Translations under genes and position numbers: made by a program
The notes under the pieces: generated by a model
Databases searched by the model: none
What the model saw: only the letters and a program-made list of their open reading frames with translations
Told to the model about the DNA's origin: nothing
Shown here: positions 40,888 to 49,198 of the stretch, piece by piece
Numbering within the stretch: position 1 is the first letter of the stretch
Layout of the letters: each line of letters starts with the position of its first letter
NCBI GenBank assembly: GCA_035551675.1
Contig: DASZMV010000040.1
Coordinates: 124,001-188,000 of the forward strand
DNA length: 64,000 nucleotides
Direction: 5' to 3'
From: JAFECT01 sp035551675
GTDB lineage: Bacteria; Pseudomonadota; Alphaproteobacteria; Caulobacterales; Caulobacteraceae

Positions 40888-41652
40888 CTAGTGCAGGATT
40901 TTCGACAGGAAGGCGCGCGTCCGCTCGTGCTTTGGCGCGGTGAAGAATGGGTCGGGCGGCGCGATCTCCACGATCTCGCCGGCGTCCATGAAGGCGACGC
41001 GATCGGCGACCTGGCGCGCAAACGCCATCTCATGGGTGACGACGATCATGGTCATGCCGTCCTTGGCGAGATCGGTCATCACCTGCAGCACCTCGCCCAC
41101 CATCTCCGGATCGAGCGCCGAAGTCGGCTCGTCGAACAGCATGATGTCAGGTTTCATGGCGAGCGCGCGCGCGATGGCCGCGCGCTGCTGCTGGCCGCCG
41201 GAGAGATCGGCGGGGCGTTTGTGGGCGTGTTCGGCGATGCGCACGCGTTCGAGCAGCGCCATCGCCTCCGCCTCGGCCTGACGCTTCGGCGTCTTGCGCA
41301 CCCAGACCGGCGCCAGGGCGCAGTTGTCGAGCACCGAGCGGTGCGGAAAGAGATTGAAGGCCTGGAACACCATGCCGGTCCGCCGCCGCGCGGCCTGCGC
41401 CGACGGCGCGCGCCCCGCCGCATCGACGCCGCCGATCAGGACGCGGCCGCTGTCGATGCGCTCCAGCCCGTTGACGCAACGGATCAGGGTCGACTTGCCC
41501 GAGCCGGAGGGACCCAGCACCACGACCTTCTCGCCGGGCGCCACCTCGAGGTCGACGCCGCGTAGCACTTGGATCTCGCCAAAACGCTTGTGCAAGCCGC
41601 GCACGGACACGGCTGCGGCCGTCTCCACGCCTGTCTCGGCCTGTGCCGCCAT
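40888..41652 (-). CDS. Polar-amino-acid-type ABC transporter ATP-binding protein, without partner genes
   Basis: A 254-residue ATPase of the GlnQ/HisP class. Walker A is GPSGSGKST, the signature is LSGGQQQR, Walker B/D-loop is MLFDEPTSALDPE, and the switch histidine is in VTHEM. It would energise amino-acid uptake, but no permease or binding-protein gene adjoins it: downstream are two VOC genes and upstream is the divergent cystathionine beta-lyase gene. It must work with components encoded elsewhere or have been separated from its operon. The start MAAQAETGVE is 73 bases from the divergent gene. Confidence 0.88.
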   Translation of the reverse strand: MAAQAETGVETAAAVSVRGLHKRFGEIQVLRGVDLEVAPGEKVVVLGPSGSGKSTLIRCVNGLERIDSGRVLIGGVDAAGRAPSAQAARRRTGMVFQAFNLFPHRSVLDNCALAPVWVRKTPKRQAEAEAMALLERVRIAEHAHKRPADLSGGQQQRAAIARALAMKPDIMLFDEPTSALDPEMVGEVLQVMTDLAKDGMTMIVVTHEMAFARQVADRVAFMDAGEIVEIAPPDPFFTAPKHERTRAFLSKILH

Positions 41653-41725
41653 GCGGTTCCCTCGCTTGCCCCCCAACGGGCCAGCGTCTAACGACGGACA
41701 AGCCGTTAAAGGACCCCGCAAGTCA

Positions 41726-42889
41726 ATGGATGAGCGCACCCGCCTCTTGAAGGACGCCAACCGTCGCACGGCTCCGCGCCGGCCGGTGAACCCGCCGATC
41801 GAGCGGGCGACCACTCTGATCAACGCGCAGGCCAAGACCCTGCGCAGCAACGACCTCGGCCCGACGTACGCCATCAGCGGCGGTGCGGTGCACGAGGTTC
41901 TGCGCGACGCCCTGGCGGAGCTCGAACACGCCGAGCGCGTCTTCCTGGTTCCGAGCGGACTGGCGGCCGCGACGGTCGCGATCCTCGCCATGCTCGAAGC
42001 CGGCGACGACGTCATCCTGACCGACAGCAGCTATTCCCCCACGCGCCGGTTCAGCGAGACGCAGTTGAAGCGCCTGGGGATCACCGCACGCTTCGCGCCG
42101 GCGCGGGCCAACGCCGAAGAGTTGATGGCGTTCTGCACGGACAAGACGCGGCTGATCGTCATGGAGTCGCCCGGTTCGCTCACCTTCGAAATCCAGGACG
42201 CGCCCGCGATTGCCGCGGCCGCGCGTGAACGCGGCGTCCGCACCATGCTGGACAACACCTGGTCGGCGGGGGTGTACTTCAAGCCGCTCGATCACGGCGT
42301 CGACTTGTCGGTGCAGGCCCTGTCGAAATATGTCGGCGGCCACTCCGACGTGTTCCTGGGGTCGATCGCGGTGAAGGATTCCGCCGTCGCCAAGCGTGTG
42401 GACGACGTGATTGAAGACTTCGGCTGGTACGTCTCCCCCGACGACGCCTATCTGGCGCTGCGTGGCCTGCGCACCCTGCCGGTTCGCCTGGAACAGCATC
42501 AGCGCTCCGCCCTGAAGGTCGCGCAGTGGCTGGAGCAACAGCCCGAGGTCGCGCGCGTCCTCTACCCCGCCCTCTCCTCGTCGCCCGACTATGCGCTGTG
42601 GAAACGAGACTTCACCGGCGCGTCCGGCCTGATGGGCGTCGAACTGAAGCCCGGTTCACGCGAGGCGGCCGAAGCCTTCCTGGATGCGCTCAAGCTGTTC
42701 GGCTTGGGCTTTTCCTGGGGCGGTTTCGAGAGCCTGGCGACCTACGAAGACCCCCAGCTCCGCCGCCGGCAACACCAGGCCAAGCTCGGCGGGCCGCTGG
42801 TTCGGCTGCATATCGGACTCGAGGGCGTCGACGACCTGATCGCCGATCTACGGCAAGGCTTGGATCGTTACACCGGTCTGTCCGGCTAA
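41726..42889 (+). CDS. metC: Cystathionine beta-lyase
   Basis: A 387-residue PLP enzyme of the Cys/Met-metabolism family. The PLP lysine lies in VQALSKYVGGHSDVFLG, LDNTWSAGVYFKPLDHGVDL precedes it, and DDAYLALRGLRTLPVRL follows. The WSAGVYFKP and GGFESL wording favours beta-lyases, which yield homocysteine, pyruvate and ammonia from cystathionine, over gamma-synthases. The ATG at 41726 begins MDERTRLL; the frame is open far upstream only because it runs antisense to the ABC gene. Confidence 0.88.
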   Translation: MDERTRLLKDANRRTAPRRPVNPPIERATTLINAQAKTLRSNDLGPTYAISGGAVHEVLRDALAELEHAERVFLVPSGLAAATVAILAMLEAGDDVILTDSSYSPTRRFSETQLKRLGITARFAPARANAEELMAFCTDKTRLIVMESPGSLTFEIQDAPAIAAAARERGVRTMLDNTWSAGVYFKPLDHGVDLSVQALSKYVGGHSDVFLGSIAVKDSAVAKRVDDVIEDFGWYVSPDDAYLALRGLRTLPVRLEQHQRSALKVAQWLEQQPEVARVLYPALSSSPDYALWKRDFTGASGLMGVELKPGSREAAEAFLDALKLFGLGFSWGGFESLATYEDPQLRRRQHQAKLGGPLVRLHIGLEGVDDLIADLRQGLDRYTGLSG

Positions 42890-42926
42890 GCCTTCCCGGA
42901 ACTTGGGACCCGGCCAGGGGTTCTCG

Positions 42927-42962
42927 ACTCAGGGCTCCGAACGGGTCGGGGCGCCCCTGAGT
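42927..42962 (+). promoter_or_regulatory. Inverted repeat just upstream of the ThDP-enzyme start
   Basis: ACTCAGGG and CCCTGAGT form an 8-base perfect inverted repeat with a 20-base GC-rich loop. The right arm ends 10 bases before the ATG at 42973 and covers an alternative GTG start at 42961. In the mRNA it could hinder ribosome binding, or it could be an operator. No Shine-Dalgarno is evident nearby. Confidence 0.35.
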
Positions 42963-42972
42963 GAGCATTGCC

Positions 42973-44760
42973 ATGTCCAAGACCGTCGGCGACTTCCTGG
43001 TGGAGCGTCTGCACGACTGGGGGGTCACGCGAATCTTCGGCTATCCGGGCGATGGCATCAACGGGGTGCTCGGCTCGCTGCAGCGCGACAAACATCCGAT
43101 CGAATTCGTGCAGGTGCGCCACGAAGAGATGGCCGCCTTCATGGCCTGCGCCCACGCCAAGTTCACCGGCGAGTTGGGCGTGTGCCTGTCGACCGGCGGT
43201 CCCGGCGCGTCGCACATGGTCACCGGTCTCTACGACGCCAAGCTGGATCACATGCCGGTGCTGGCGATCGTGGGCCAAGCCCCGCGCACCGCGCGCGGCG
43301 CGCACTATCAGCAGGAGCTGAACCTCAGCCGGCTGTTCAGCGACGCCGCCGCCTATGTACAGGAAGTCGAGGCGCCGTCGCAGGTGCGCCACGTGATCGA
43401 CCGCGCCATCCGCATCGCCATCGCCGAGCGCAAGCCCACCGTCATCGTCATGCCCGGCGACATTCAGGAAGAGAAGTACGAAGACCCGCCGCACAAGCAC
43501 GGCTCGGTGTCCAGCGGCGTGGGCTACAGCCGGCCGCGGATCGTGCCGCTGCAGGAGGATCTGGAAAAGGCCGCCGCGATTTTGAATGCGGGTGAGAAGG
43601 TCGCCATCCTGGCGGGCGCCGGAACGCTGGGCGCCATGGACGAGCTGATCGCGGTCGCCGACGTGCTGGGCGCCGGCGCGGCGAAGGCGCTGCTCGGCAA
43701 GGCGGCCCTGCCCGACGACCTGCCCTGGGTCACCGGGCCCATCGGCTACCTGGGCGCCAAGCCCAGCTATGACCTGATGATGGAGTGCGACACCCTCCTG
43801 ATGGTGGGTTCGGGCTTCCCCTATTCCGAGTTCCTGCCCAAGCCCGGCAAGGCGCGCGGCGTGCAGATCGACATCGAGCCCGCGATGCTGAGCTTGCGCT
43901 ATCCGATGGAGGCGCCGCTGCACGGCGACGCCGCCGAAACCCTGACGGCGTTGCTGCCGATGCTGACGCAGAAAACGTCCACGGACTGGCGCGACCGCAT
44001 CGCAAAGCACAAGCGCGACTGGATCGAGACCCTGGAAAGCCGCGCCAAGGTCGAGGCCAAGCCGGTGAACCCGCAGCGGGTGACCTGGGAGCTGTCGCCC
44101 CAACTGCCGAGCGACGCGATCATCACTTCGGACTCGGGCTCGTGCGCCAACTGGTACGCGCGCGACCTGATGATCGGGCGCGGCATGATGTGTTCACTGT
44201 CCGGCAGCCTTGCGTCCATGGGCGCCGCCGTCCCCTACGCCATCGCGGCCAAGTTCGCGCATTCGGGCCGCCCGGTTATCGCGCTGGTCGGAGACGGCGC
44301 CATGCAGATGAACAACATGGCCGAGCTGATCACCGTCGCTAAATACTGGCGCCAGTGGAAGACGCCGAACTGGATCTGCTGCGTATTCAACAACGAGGAC
44401 CTGAACCAGGTGACCTGGGAACAGCGCGTCACCATGGGCAATCCGAAATTCGACGCGAGCCAGCAGATCCCCAACGTGCCCTATCACCGCTTCGCCGAGC
44501 TGATCGGGCTGAAGGGCATCTACATCGACGACCCCGAACAGATGGCCGACGGTTGGGCGCAGGCCCTGGCCTGCGATACGCCGGTGGTGCTCGAGGTGAA
44601 GACCGACCCCGAAGTTCCCCCGATCCCGCCGCACATCACCTTCGAGGAAGCCCGCAACCTGACCTCGGCCCTGCTGCATCGCGACTCCCGCGAGGGGGCG
44701 GCGATGAAGGGCTCCGCCCGCCAGGTGATGAGCAAGGTGCTCGCGGACGTCGACGAATGA
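42973..44760 (+). CDS. ThDP-dependent enzyme of the pyruvate oxidase / acetolactate synthase family
   Basis: About 595 residues with the three-domain ThDP-enzyme layout. The N-terminal PYR domain has IFGYPGDGINGVL and RHEEMAAFMA, whose glutamate activates the cofactor. The C-terminal PP domain has the ThDP-Mg motif GDGAMQMNNMAELITVAKYW. It resembles pyruvate dehydrogenase (quinone)/PoxB-like proteins, but the substrate is not certain. I used the ATG at 42973 (MSKTVGDFLVERL); a GTG at 42961 is possible. It is the first gene of a four-gene plus-strand operon; its stop overlaps the next start (ATGA). Confidence 0.82.
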   Translation: MSKTVGDFLVERLHDWGVTRIFGYPGDGINGVLGSLQRDKHPIEFVQVRHEEMAAFMACAHAKFTGELGVCLSTGGPGASHMVTGLYDAKLDHMPVLAIVGQAPRTARGAHYQQELNLSRLFSDAAAYVQEVEAPSQVRHVIDRAIRIAIAERKPTVIVMPGDIQEEKYEDPPHKHGSVSSGVGYSRPRIVPLQEDLEKAAAILNAGEKVAILAGAGTLGAMDELIAVADVLGAGAAKALLGKAALPDDLPWVTGPIGYLGAKPSYDLMMECDTLLMVGSGFPYSEFLPKPGKARGVQIDIEPAMLSLRYPMEAPLHGDAAETLTALLPMLTQKTSTDWRDRIAKHKRDWIETLESRAKVEAKPVNPQRVTWELSPQLPSDAIITSDSGSCANWYARDLMIGRGMMCSLSGSLASMGAAVPYAIAAKFAHSGRPVIALVGDGAMQMNNMAELITVAKYWRQWKTPNWICCVFNNEDLNQVTWEQRVTMGNPKFDASQQIPNVPYHRFAELIGLKGIYIDDPEQMADGWAQALACDTPVVLEVKTDPEVPPIPPHITFEEARNLTSALLHRDSREGAAMKGSARQVMSKVLADVDE

Positions 44761-45743
44761 GCCTGTATCCGCGGGGGATCGGCCAGGACCCGCCCGCGGC
44801 GCGCGCCGCGGGGCTCGCGGTGCTGGGGGTCGCGGGGGTCGCTGCTCTTGCGACCTCGCTGGCGACGACACGGCGCCGGCGGGTGAAGACGGTTCCTCGC
44901 AAACGCAGCGACGTCGTTCCGGCCCGGGCCGAAGCGCGCGGGCTGCACGCGGCGGCGTCCTTGCTCGCGCTTTCGGTCCTCGCCGACAGCGCGACCGAGC
45001 ACTATCGCGGGTCGTATGAAAACCCGGGGATGTACACGCCGCTGATCACCTCCGGCGTGACCGCGGCGCACGCGGCGTCGGCGGCGGCGAGCGGTCGCAC
45101 CGCACACAGCCGGCGCGGCGACGGGATCTACGGGACCGCAGTCGCGGTCGGAAGCGTGGGGCTTGGCTTTCACCTGTTCAACCTGTTGCGCCGTCCGGGC
45201 AGGCTAAACTGGCAGAACCTGTTCTACGGCGCGCCGCTGCTCGCGCCCTTCGCCCTGTCGCTCGCGGGCCTGCTCGGTCTCGCCGCGGAACGCATCGGTG
45301 CGGGCGATCGGAAGATCGCGGGCGTCCCCGCCGGTCGCGCCATGGCCGCGCTCGCGGGGGCGGGTCTTGCGGGCACGGTCGCCGAAGCCGGTCTGCTGCA
45401 TTTCCGCGGCGCGTTCCAGAACCCGCTGATGTGGCTGCCGGTCACCGTGCCGCCGGTCAGCGCCGCGCTCGCCGCGCGCGCCGCGCTCGAACGCAACGCG
45501 CCGAAGCGTCGTCGCTTCACCCGCGCCTGGCTAGGCCTGACCGCGGCGCTCGGTTTAGGCGGCGCGCTGCTGCACGCCTATGGCGTTTCGCGCGCCATGG
45601 GCGGGTGGAGGAACTGGCGCCAGAACATGGTCGACGGCCCGCCGCTGCCGGCGCCGCCCAGCTTTTCCGCCCTCGCCGTCGCGGCGCTCGCCGCGCTCAG
45701 TCTGCGCGACCGAGAGGCCGCGCTCGCGTCTTCCGCAAGGTGA
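44757..45743 (+). CDS. Internally duplicated polytopic membrane protein with repeated histidines
   Basis: A 328-residue membrane protein of no recognised family, with about eight or nine spans. I see a tandem duplication of a ~133-residue unit: EHYRGSYENPGMYTPL (residues 81-96) matches LHFRGAFQNPLMWLPV (214-229), and FHLFNLLRRPGRLNWQNL (138-155) matches LHAYGVSRAMGGWRNW (272-287). Two histidines are kept in each copy, H82/H139 and H215/H273, 57 and 58 residues apart. Such paired histidines could bind b-type heme or form a quinone site. The ATG overlaps the ThDP-enzyme stop and the stop lies three bases before the next gene, so it is firmly in the operon. Confidence 0.72.
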   Translation: MSLYPRGIGQDPPAARAAGLAVLGVAGVAALATSLATTRRRRVKTVPRKRSDVVPARAEARGLHAAASLLALSVLADSATEHYRGSYENPGMYTPLITSGVTAAHAASAAASGRTAHSRRGDGIYGTAVAVGSVGLGFHLFNLLRRPGRLNWQNLFYGAPLLAPFALSLAGLLGLAAERIGAGDRKIAGVPAGRAMAALAGAGLAGTVAEAGLLHFRGAFQNPLMWLPVTVPPVSAALAARAALERNAPKRRRFTRAWLGLTAALGLGGALLHAYGVSRAMGGWRNWRQNMVDGPPLPAPPSFSALAVAALAALSLRDREAALASSAR

Positions 45744-45746
45744 TCC

Positions 45747-46349
45747 ATGAAGCGTCCCTATCCGACCTATGACGTGCTGGCGCGCTGGGAGAGCCCCTCG
45801 TTTAACGACGCCACGCGTGAGACGCTGACCGAACGCCTGGAGCGCGTGCCCGAACGCCGGTTCTTTACCGAGGACGAGTGGTCGCGCCTCGAAGCGGTCG
45901 TCGCGCGCCTGATCCCGCAGCCCGATCGCGCAAGGCCGATCCCGATTACGCCGTGGATCGATCAGAAGCTGGTCGAAGAGCGCGGCGAGGGCTATCGCTT
46001 CGACGACCTGCCGCCCCAGGCGCAAGCCTGGCGGCGTGGCCTCGCGGGCATCGAGGCGGAAGCGCAGAAGCGCCTGAGCAAATCCTTCGTCGACCTCGGC
46101 GCCGACGACCAGGACCTGATTCTGCGCTGCGTCGAACTGGGCGAGATCGACGGTGACGCGTGGGGCGACATGTCGGCCCAGCGGTTCTTCAGCGAATTGC
46201 TCGTGCGCACCGTCGCCACTCTTTACTATGCCCATCCCGTCGCCTGGAACGAGATCGGGTTCGGCGGGCCGGCCGGGCCTCGCGGTTATGTGCGCCTGGG
46301 CGTCGGCGAACGCGACCCGTGGGAGGCGCCGCAGGAGTCCGTGCAGTGA
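45747..46349 (+). CDS. Gluconate 2-dehydrogenase subunit 3-family protein
   Basis: A 200-residue soluble helical protein. The pattern FFTEDEWSRLEAVVARLIPQ and WIDQKLV is that of the small gamma subunit of membrane-bound gluconate 2-dehydrogenase-type flavoproteins. Family members from exported complexes carry a Tat signal; here the chain starts MKRPYPTYDVLARW with no signal, so this complex probably stays cytoplasmic. It begins three bases after the membrane-protein gene and precedes the GMC oxidoreductase gene, its expected partner. Confidence 0.82.
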   Translation: MKRPYPTYDVLARWESPSFNDATRETLTERLERVPERRFFTEDEWSRLEAVVARLIPQPDRARPIPITPWIDQKLVEERGEGYRFDDLPPQAQAWRRGLAGIEAEAQKRLSKSFVDLGADDQDLILRCVELGEIDGDAWGDMSAQRFFSELLVRTVATLYYAHPVAWNEIGFGGPAGPRGYVRLGVGERDPWEAPQESVQ

Positions 46350-46359
46350 GCGCCGCCAG

Positions 46360-48021
46360 GTGAATCTGGAAAACCCACGCGCCGTCGACGGAACCGCGCC
46401 CGATGTTTTTCGAACGGGCGGCGTGGTCCCCATGCGCGAACACGCCGACGACGAGCTAGTCGACTTCGTCATCGTGGGCTCTGGCGCGGGCGGCGCGACC
46501 TTGGCGGCGAAGCTGTCGGAAGCCGGGTTCTCCGTCGTGGTGTTTGACGCGGGCCCATTCTGGCGCCCGCTCGAAGAGTTTGCCTCCGACGAACTGGAAC
46601 AGCATAAGCTCTACTGGACCGATGAGCGCATCGTCGCGGGCGCCGACCCGATCGTCATGGGCGCCAACAACTCCGGCCGGGGCGTCGGGGGATCGACCGT
46701 CCACTTCGCGATGATCTCGCTGCGGCTGCGGCCCGACATCTTCCGCTCGCGCAGCAAGCTCGGCTACGGCGTCGACTGGCCGGTGAGCTGGGATGAGATC
46801 GAACCCTACTACACCGAAGCCGAACGCGCGCTCAAAGTCTCCGGCCCGGTCAGCTACCCCTGGCCGTCGAAACACGGCCCTTACCCCTATCGTCCGCACG
46901 AGATCAACGGGTCGGGTCAGTTGCTCGGACGCGCGGCGGAGAAGCTTGGGATCAAGTGGTGCGCGACGCCGCTGGCGACGGTGTCGGCGCCGCGCGGCAA
47001 GTCGCCGCCCTGCGTTTATCGCGGCTTTTGCGTCGTCGGCTGTTCCACCAATGCGAAACAGAGCGCGCTGATCGTCTGGATCCCGCGCGCGCTGAAGGCC
47101 GGGGCGGAAGTGCGCGACATGGCCATGGTGACGCGCGTGGAGATCGGCCAGGACGGTCTCTGCACCGGCGTGACCTACCGCCGCGAGGGACGTGAACGGT
47201 TTCAGCGCGCGCGCAACGTGGTCGTCGCCGGCTATTCCGTCGAGACGCCGCGCCTCTTGCTGAATTCCGCCTGTCCGCAATTCCCCGATGGCCTGGCCAA
47301 CAGCACGGGTCTCGTGGGCAAGTATCTGACCATTCACTCCAGCCCTGGAATCTGGGCGACCTTCGAGGACGAGGTGCGGATGTGGAAGGGGCCGCCGAAC
47401 ATGGCGGTGTCGGAACACTGGAACTACAGCGACGGCGGCAAGGACTTCTTCGGCGGCTATTCCTTCATGAGCCAGGGCCCCTTACCGATCACCTGGGCGC
47501 AGACGGTGGCGGGAACGGGCGGCATGTGGGGCGCGCGTCTGCGCGATGAGATGGTCAAGTACAATCACATGGCGGGCCTGGGGCCGGTGGGCGAAACCGA
47601 GTCGCAGCTCACTAACGGCGTCGAACTCGCCGACGAGGTCGATCGATACGGCCTGCGCATTCCCAAGATCACCTTCAGCTACTCCGACAACGACAAGGCG
47701 TTGCAACGTCACGCCATCGCCTATCTCTCCGGCATGCTGGAGGTCGCCGGCGGGCGCGACGTCTGGACCAACGTCGACACGAGCCACCTGATGGGCACTT
47801 GCCGTATGGGGTTCGACGCCGAGACCAGCGTGGTCGACAAGGACGGGCGCAGTTGGGACATCCCCAACCTCTGGGTCTGCGACGGTTCGCTGTTTCCGAC
47901 GTCCGGCGGAGTCAATCCGTCACTGACCATTCAGGCGCTGGCCTGCCGCATCGGCGATCGCATCGCGACCCTGTCGAAACGCGGCGAACTCTCCGGGCGC
48001 CGGCGCGAGGCGGTATCGTGA
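46360..48021 (+). CDS. GMC-family FAD oxidoreductase (gluconate/alcohol dehydrogenase-like large subunit)
   Basis: A flavoprotein of ~553 residues. The FAD motif is VDFVIVGSGAGGATLAAKL, then GRGVGGSTVHFA, and the C-terminal catalytic region has DTSHLMGTCRMG and SGGVNPSLTIQALACRIGD. A middle segment with CVYRGFCVVGCSTNAKQS is cysteine-rich, as in members that transfer electrons to a cytochrome or quinone rather than to oxygen. The GTG at 46360 keeps the leader FRTGGVVPM, which I believe is family-typical; an ATG at 46432 (MREHADDEL) is the alternative. It is the last gene of the four-gene operon; the substrate may be a sugar, alcohol or ketoacid-derived aldehyde. Confidence 0.8.
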   Translation: MNLENPRAVDGTAPDVFRTGGVVPMREHADDELVDFVIVGSGAGGATLAAKLSEAGFSVVVFDAGPFWRPLEEFASDELEQHKLYWTDERIVAGADPIVMGANNSGRGVGGSTVHFAMISLRLRPDIFRSRSKLGYGVDWPVSWDEIEPYYTEAERALKVSGPVSYPWPSKHGPYPYRPHEINGSGQLLGRAAEKLGIKWCATPLATVSAPRGKSPPCVYRGFCVVGCSTNAKQSALIVWIPRALKAGAEVRDMAMVTRVEIGQDGLCTGVTYRREGRERFQRARNVVVAGYSVETPRLLLNSACPQFPDGLANSTGLVGKYLTIHSSPGIWATFEDEVRMWKGPPNMAVSEHWNYSDGGKDFFGGYSFMSQGPLPITWAQTVAGTGGMWGARLRDEMVKYNHMAGLGPVGETESQLTNGVELADEVDRYGLRIPKITFSYSDNDKALQRHAIAYLSGMLEVAGGRDVWTNVDTSHLMGTCRMGFDAETSVVDKDGRSWDIPNLWVCDGSLFPTSGGVNPSLTIQALACRIGDRIATLSKRGELSGRRREAVS

Positions 48022-48436
48022 GCGTCGTCGCCTCCATCTTCGTTTCCTGCTACGGCGGACGCCCGGTCGATGGCGCGTCGTCGTCGATCTCGGTGCTTCC
48101 CGCGGCGCGGTCCCTTCTCTTCGGCCGAGGACGCGGTGAAGCCCCAGCCGGCGTTGTGATGTCCAATTGCGCGCAGGGAAAGAGCCCGGCGTTCTCCTTT
48201 CGGGTGCGCGTCGGGCTCCCTTGAGCCGGTATATCGCTCGCTGACGATTTTCCGGATCATGTGACCGTCGCGTTTCGAGCGACAGTCGAGACGTAAACCG
48301 TCCGTCCACGCTGTTCGTTCCGGTTGCGCGCGTCACGATAAAATTTGGCCTGTGCGCCCGCCGCCTTGCCCCAAGCGGGGCTTTCGGTAAGTCCCTGACT
48401 CGGTTATGACTTAAGCTATCCAGCGCGGGGGCGGCC
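48022..48436. other. Intergenic region after the GMC operon
   Basis: About 415 bases with no convincing gene. A 68-codon frame opens with a GTG overlapping the GMC stop, but its content (many Ser/Arg/Gly) and lack of a ribosome site argue against it. An imperfect 10-base hairpin (one G-T pair) lies at 48182-48218. The last ~130 bases are less GC-rich and should hold the promoter of the next gene. Confidence 0.4.
48182..48218 (+). terminator. Hairpin downstream of the GMC operon
   Basis: GAGCCCGGCG and CGTCGGGCTC pair over 10 bases with one G-T pair and a 17-base loop, 161 bases after the GMC stop. No U-run follows, so at best it is a weak or Rho-assisted terminator. Confidence 0.3.
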
Positions 48437-49105
48437 ATGGACATTCACAAGCCGAAACCGGTGCATGGCTGGCGCGAATTCCTGTCAGAGATCGGGGTGA
48501 TTGTTCTCGGCGTGCTGATCGCGCTGGCGCTCGAGCAGGCCGTCGAGTGGATGCGTATTCAATCCGAGATGTCCGAGACCCGCGAGGCGCTCAAGGTGGA
48601 AATCGGCCGCAACGCCGGGATCGCGACCTATAGCATCGCCGAAGACAGGTGCATGTTCGCCTATGCTCAGAAGTGGATCGCGTGGACGAAAGGCGGACCC
48701 AAGCCCGCCTTTGTCTTCCCACGCTACCACAGTCTCCAATCGACGATCTGGGACCTTTCCAAGACAGGCGCGGTCACCCACATGCCGCTGAACGAGCGTG
48801 CGGCGCTGGCGCACTACTATAGCGTCGTCGACCTGTTCAATCAGAACCGCGAACGGGAGCGCCAACTCGGCATCCACATCTTCTCGATCGCGATGTCGGA
48901 TCGTCTCAGCGACACGCAAAAGCAGACGCTCATCGAAGACGCCAACGGCAGCAGTGTGATGAACCGCTATCAGTGGCAAAACGCCGAAGGCTTGGTCCAG
49001 CGTTCGCGCGACCTCGGCGCCAAACCCGACGCCTGGTCCGCCGCCGACCGCAGCAATCTGATCAAGGTGTGCCAAGTCGCGGGCGGACCGCCTCCGGGCG
49101 AATGA
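48437..49105 (+). CDS. Single-span membrane protein of unknown function
   Basis: A 222-residue protein with a short cytoplasmic N-terminus, MDIHKPKPVHGWREFLSE, and one span (IGVIVLGVLIALALEQAVEW, about residues 18-37); the rest should be periplasmic and mostly helical. This N-terminal layout recurs in unnamed alphaproteobacterial proteins, but I can give no function. It starts after a 415-base intergenic region and ends four bases before the minus-strand tRNA-Arg gene. Confidence 0.7.
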   Translation: MDIHKPKPVHGWREFLSEIGVIVLGVLIALALEQAVEWMRIQSEMSETREALKVEIGRNAGIATYSIAEDRCMFAYAQKWIAWTKGGPKPAFVFPRYHSLQSTIWDLSKTGAVTHMPLNERAALAHYYSVVDLFNQNRERERQLGIHIFSIAMSDRLSDTQKQTLIEDANGSSVMNRYQWQNAEGLVQRSRDLGAKPDAWSAADRSNLIKVCQVAGGPPPGE

Positions 49106-49108
49106 GTG

Positions 49109-49185
49109 TGGCGACCCCGGCAGGGCTCGAACCTGCGACATCCCGCTTAGAAGGCGGGTGCTCTATCCAGCTGAGCTACGGGGTC
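49109..49185 (-). tRNA. tRNA-Arg (anticodon TCT)
   Basis: The minus strand folds as a full cloverleaf of 77 bases including an encoded CCA. The acceptor arms are GACCCCG and CGGGGTC, the D arm is GCTCAGCTGGATAGAGC, the anticodon loop is CTTCTAA in a CCCGC/GCGGG stem, and the T arm contains GGTTCGAGCC. The anticodon TCT reads AGA/AGG arginine codons, which are rare in a GC-rich genome. It lies between a membrane-protein gene and the NDUFS4-like gene. Confidence 0.96.
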
Positions 49186-49198
49186 GGAAGCGGGCCGC

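Noticed and set aside
41653..41725. A SAM-type riboswitch upstream of cystathionine beta-lyase
   Set aside because: Only 73 bases separate the divergent genes and no pseudoknot-like conserved core was recognisable.
48018..48224. A 68-codon frame starting with a GTG that overlaps the GMC stop
   Set aside because: No ribosome site, low-complexity Ser/Gly/Arg content and no coupling need; the overlap is probably chance.
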